Shown in pieces: positions 62,241-64,000 of a DNA stretch of 64,000 nucleotides. Made by a program: the position numbers and the translations under genes. Position 1 is the stretch's first letter; every line of letters starts with the position of its first letter. The notes beneath the pieces were generated by a model. The model was given only the letters and a program-made list of their open reading frames with translations. It had not been told where the DNA came from and ran no database searches. Source of the DNA: Roseicyclus sp. (GTDB lineage: Bacteria; Pseudomonadota; Alphaproteobacteria; Rhodobacterales; Rhodobacteraceae); assembly GCA_018401965.1 (NCBI GenBank), contig JAGYJU010000008.1, positions 1-64,000 on the forward strand. The letters run 5' to 3'.

Positions 62241-62663
62241 TCAGATCCTTTCACGGGTTGCGAGGAAATCGCGGATGTCGAGTTTGTCTTTTTCGTCCAT
62301 GGACACGTAAACCAGCGCCATGTTGGTCCGTTCCCGGATCATCGAGCCGGGAAACGGCAGATAGCTGAGCTCGCGCGACCCGAAAGAGGGTGACGCGGTG
62401 CCGACCTGCCATTCGGTCTTCAGTTCCACGTCGACCAGTTTCAGCGCGCTGGCGCCTGCCTTGCCGGGCCGGTCCAGCGGCACGCCGGCCAGCCGCAGAT
62501 AGGCGGCCTTGTCGGCGGCGGTGACGAAACCGTCGATGAATTGCGCGGTCAGGATTTGCAGATCGGCGGCCTCATCCTCGGGCGTCAGGTGCGAATGCAA
62601 GTGATCGGCGGGGCCGTGATGGTGGTTGTGATCATGCGGGTGGGGGTGATGATCATGGGGCAT
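62241..62663 (-). CDS. His-rich companion protein of the ureohydrolase
   Basis: A 140-residue protein of unknown function. The first ~30 residues are extremely His-rich (HDHHPHPHDHNHHHGPADHL, then HSHL), like nickel or zinc storage tails of metallochaperones. The rest is acidic and folded-looking: QILTAQFIDGFVTAADKAAY, LKLVDVELKTEWQVG, LSYLPFPGSMIRERTNMALV and DKLDIRDFLATRERI. The ATG at 62663 overlaps the end of the ureohydrolase gene by 11 bp, so both are co-translated. A role in supplying metal to the enzyme is an inference from histidines and coupling. Confidence 0.7.
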   Translation of the reverse strand: MPHDHHPHPHDHNHHHGPADHLHSHLTPEDEAADLQILTAQFIDGFVTAADKAAYLRLAGVPLDRPGKAGASALKLVDVELKTEWQVGTASPSFGSRELSYLPFPGSMIRERTNMALVYVSMDEKDKLDIRDFLATRERI

Positions 62664-63896
62664 TCGACCACCTCCGACCTTCGAATTCGCCATGCGGAAT
62701 GCTGACGGGCTTGTCGATATGGCGCTTGTGCGCCCCCATCTTGCCCGCCGCCACCATGGACCCAAGCACATCCACGATCACCCGTGTGCCCATCAGCGCG
62801 GTGATGTCGGAGGTGTCATAGGGGGCGAAACCTCGACCAGTTCCATGCCGCACAGCCCCTCTGCCGCGACCTTGGACGCCAGTGCCAGGGCCTCGCGCGG
62901 CAGGAACCCGCCCGGTTCCGGCCAGCCCGTGCCGGGCACGAAGCCGCAATCGATGCTGTCGATGTCAAAGGACATGTAGACCATGTCGACCCCATCCCAG
63001 GCCATTTCCAGCGCCATTTCTGCGGTGCGGTCCACGCCCATCTTTTCCATGTCCGACATGGTGATGATGTTGGTTTCCCGCTCTCGCGCGACCTTGACCG
63101 CCTCGCGCGGGACTTGCCAGCCACCGATGCCGATCTGGACCAGGTTCTTGGCCGGCACATTTGGCAACAGCGTCGAATGGAACCACGGCGTCGTGTGCAT
63201 CCGTTCATCCAGGTCTTTTTCCTGGATGTCGGCATGGCGGTCGAAATGGATGATCCCGATTTTCTTCGACGTGCATTCCGCGATGCCGCGCACGCAGGGA
63301 AAGCCGATGGAATGATCGCCGCCGATCATGATCGGGAAGCTGCCCGAACTGAACACGTGGCTGACCGCGCGGCTGATCTGGTCAAAGCTCTTTTCCAGGT
63401 TGGCGGGGATGGTGAACACATCGCCCGCATCGCACAGCGTCATCTGTTCGCGCAGATCGACCGCCAGCTCGTAGTTGTAGGGGGTGTAAAGCGCGCTGAT
63501 CTTGCGCAACCCCTGTGGCCCGAACCGCGTGCCGGGGCGGTAGGTGGTGCCGCCGTCAAAGGGGATGCCAAGGACCGTGGCGTCGTAATGCTTCACCTCG
63601 GTCACGTCCTCGGCATAGGGCGCCTTGAGGAACGTGTTGATGCCGGCGTAATGCGGCAGCTCGCCCCGCGCGAAGGTGGGGATGGATTTGTCCTCGATGC
63701 TGTCGGCGCCGGTCAGCCCCATGCGCAGCGCCCAACGGCGTTCTTCATCCCAGCGGTTTTCGGGGATGTCGGCCTCTGCCTGCATGGCGCGCCAGCCGCG
63801 CAGTTTCGTCAGGTCGGGGTGATGTGCGCGCCGGTCGGGCCGGGGCGCATCGGCCGGGCTATGCGACCGGCTGCGGCGCGGGGTCAGGAAATCCAT
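62653..63896 (-). CDS. Ureohydrolase (agmatinase/guanidine hydrolase family), frameshifted near 3' end
   Basis: A binuclear-metal ureohydrolase of ~414 residues, about 90 longer than ordinary agmatinases owing to an N-terminal extension. Metal ligands are present: PIMIGGDHSIGF, IIHFDRHADIQEKD and YMSFDIDSIDCGFVPGTG. The RMHTTPWFHSTLL segment and the DRHAD form (usually DAHxD) differ from agmatinases. At a run of five G (62821-62825) the frame breaks: MELVEVSPP must join YDTSDITALMGTRVIVDVLG in another frame; one extra base restores it. ATG 63896 overlaps the upstream gene by 38 bp. The length and altered motifs recall guanidine hydrolases. Confidence 0.85.
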
Positions 63897-64000
63897 CTTG
63901 GTCCTCTTGCAGTTGATAGGGGATGCCGCCGTTCTTCGCGTCGAAATCATAGGTGATCGTCGCGCCATAGGCGGCGGGGTCGTGGGGATCCCAGCGGGTC
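63859..64000 (-). CDS. 3' end of an upstream gene, product unknown
   Basis: A minus-strand frame open to the window edge reads TRWDPHDPAAYGATITYDFD, then AKNGGIPYQLQEDQDGFPDP and APQPVA before TAG (63861-63859). It overlaps the ureohydrolase start by 38 bp in another frame, so co-translation is likely. Only ~46 residues are visible; no family was recognised. Confidence 0.5.
   Translation of the reverse strand, partial: TRWDPHDPAAYGATITYDFDAKNGGIPYQLQEDQDGFPDPAPQPVA

Noticed and set aside
1..64000. CRISPR arrays, rRNA, tRNA and prophage genes
   Set aside because: No regularly spaced repeats, conserved RNA sequences or phage structural genes were seen anywhere in the window.

Overview
The window looks like a chromosome segment of a GC-rich alphaproteobacterium, most likely a Rhodobacterales (Paracoccaceae/Roseobacter-type) bacterium. 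Supporting signs are high GC, many GTG starts, ATGA/GTGA-coupled genes, tripartite tricarboxylate transporters (TTT), AbrB-type membrane proteins, SqrR-like sulfide genes and DUF5368. This is inferred from gene content, not from a marker gene; no rRNA or tRNA gene was found.

Layout. (1) 1-7.3 kb, surface glycosylation and export: the end of a type I secretion HlyD adaptor, a TIGR03032 protein, a giant GT2-TPR-SPINDLY/OGT fusion, a GT-B glycosyltransferase and an FkbM methyltransferase. A truncated second copy of the OGT C-terminus follows, sharing a 103-bp perfect repeat. The 5.0-7.7 kb part is AT-richer. (2) 7.7-10.5 kb, mobile/addiction patch: parDE, an ISAs1-family insertion sequence, a higB toxin cut in half exactly at the IS end, and higA. 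(3) 10.5-12.9 kb, sulfide oxidation: cytochrome c divergent from a Tat-exported sulfide:quinone-oxidoreductase-like flavoprotein and a DUF5368-type membrane protein. (4) 13-21.9 kb: malate/lactate dehydrogenase (frameshifted), a DISM histidine kinase with response regulator, a CaiB-type CoA transferase, a PepSY/response regulator/kinase operon divergent from a YgiW-like OB-fold protein, and a TauE exporter.

(5) 21.9-62 kb is a carboxylic-acid catabolic supercluster. An operon of TTT transporter, PrpF isomerase, TPP enzyme and D-2-hydroxyacid dehydrogenase faces a TctDE-like two-component system. Tricarballylate genes tcuA/tcuB sit with a GntR regulator and an isocitrate dehydrogenase relative, opposite an AbrB-type transporter. 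A beta-oxidation operon (thiolase, acyl-CoA dehydrogenase, two NDP-forming acyl-CoA ligases, hydratase/dehydrogenase fusion) leads to a second TTT system. Next come a second AbrB protein plus D-2-hydroxyacid dehydrogenase, then LysR-SDR-PrpD-crotonase. It ends with galBCD, the lower gallate/protocatechuate-4,5 route that turns 4-oxalomesaconate into pyruvate and oxaloacetate, controlled by an unusual LysR with two DNA-binding domains. Together these import di/tricarboxylates and aromatic-derived acids and feed them to the TCA cycle.

(6) 62-64 kb: a long ureohydrolase (agmatinase family, possibly guanidine hydrolase) followed by a His-rich companion and a small membrane peptide, plus the edge of an upstream gene.

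At least seven single-base frameshifts, mostly next to G/C runs, break five otherwise intact genes. They may be consensus errors in the assembly rather than decay.
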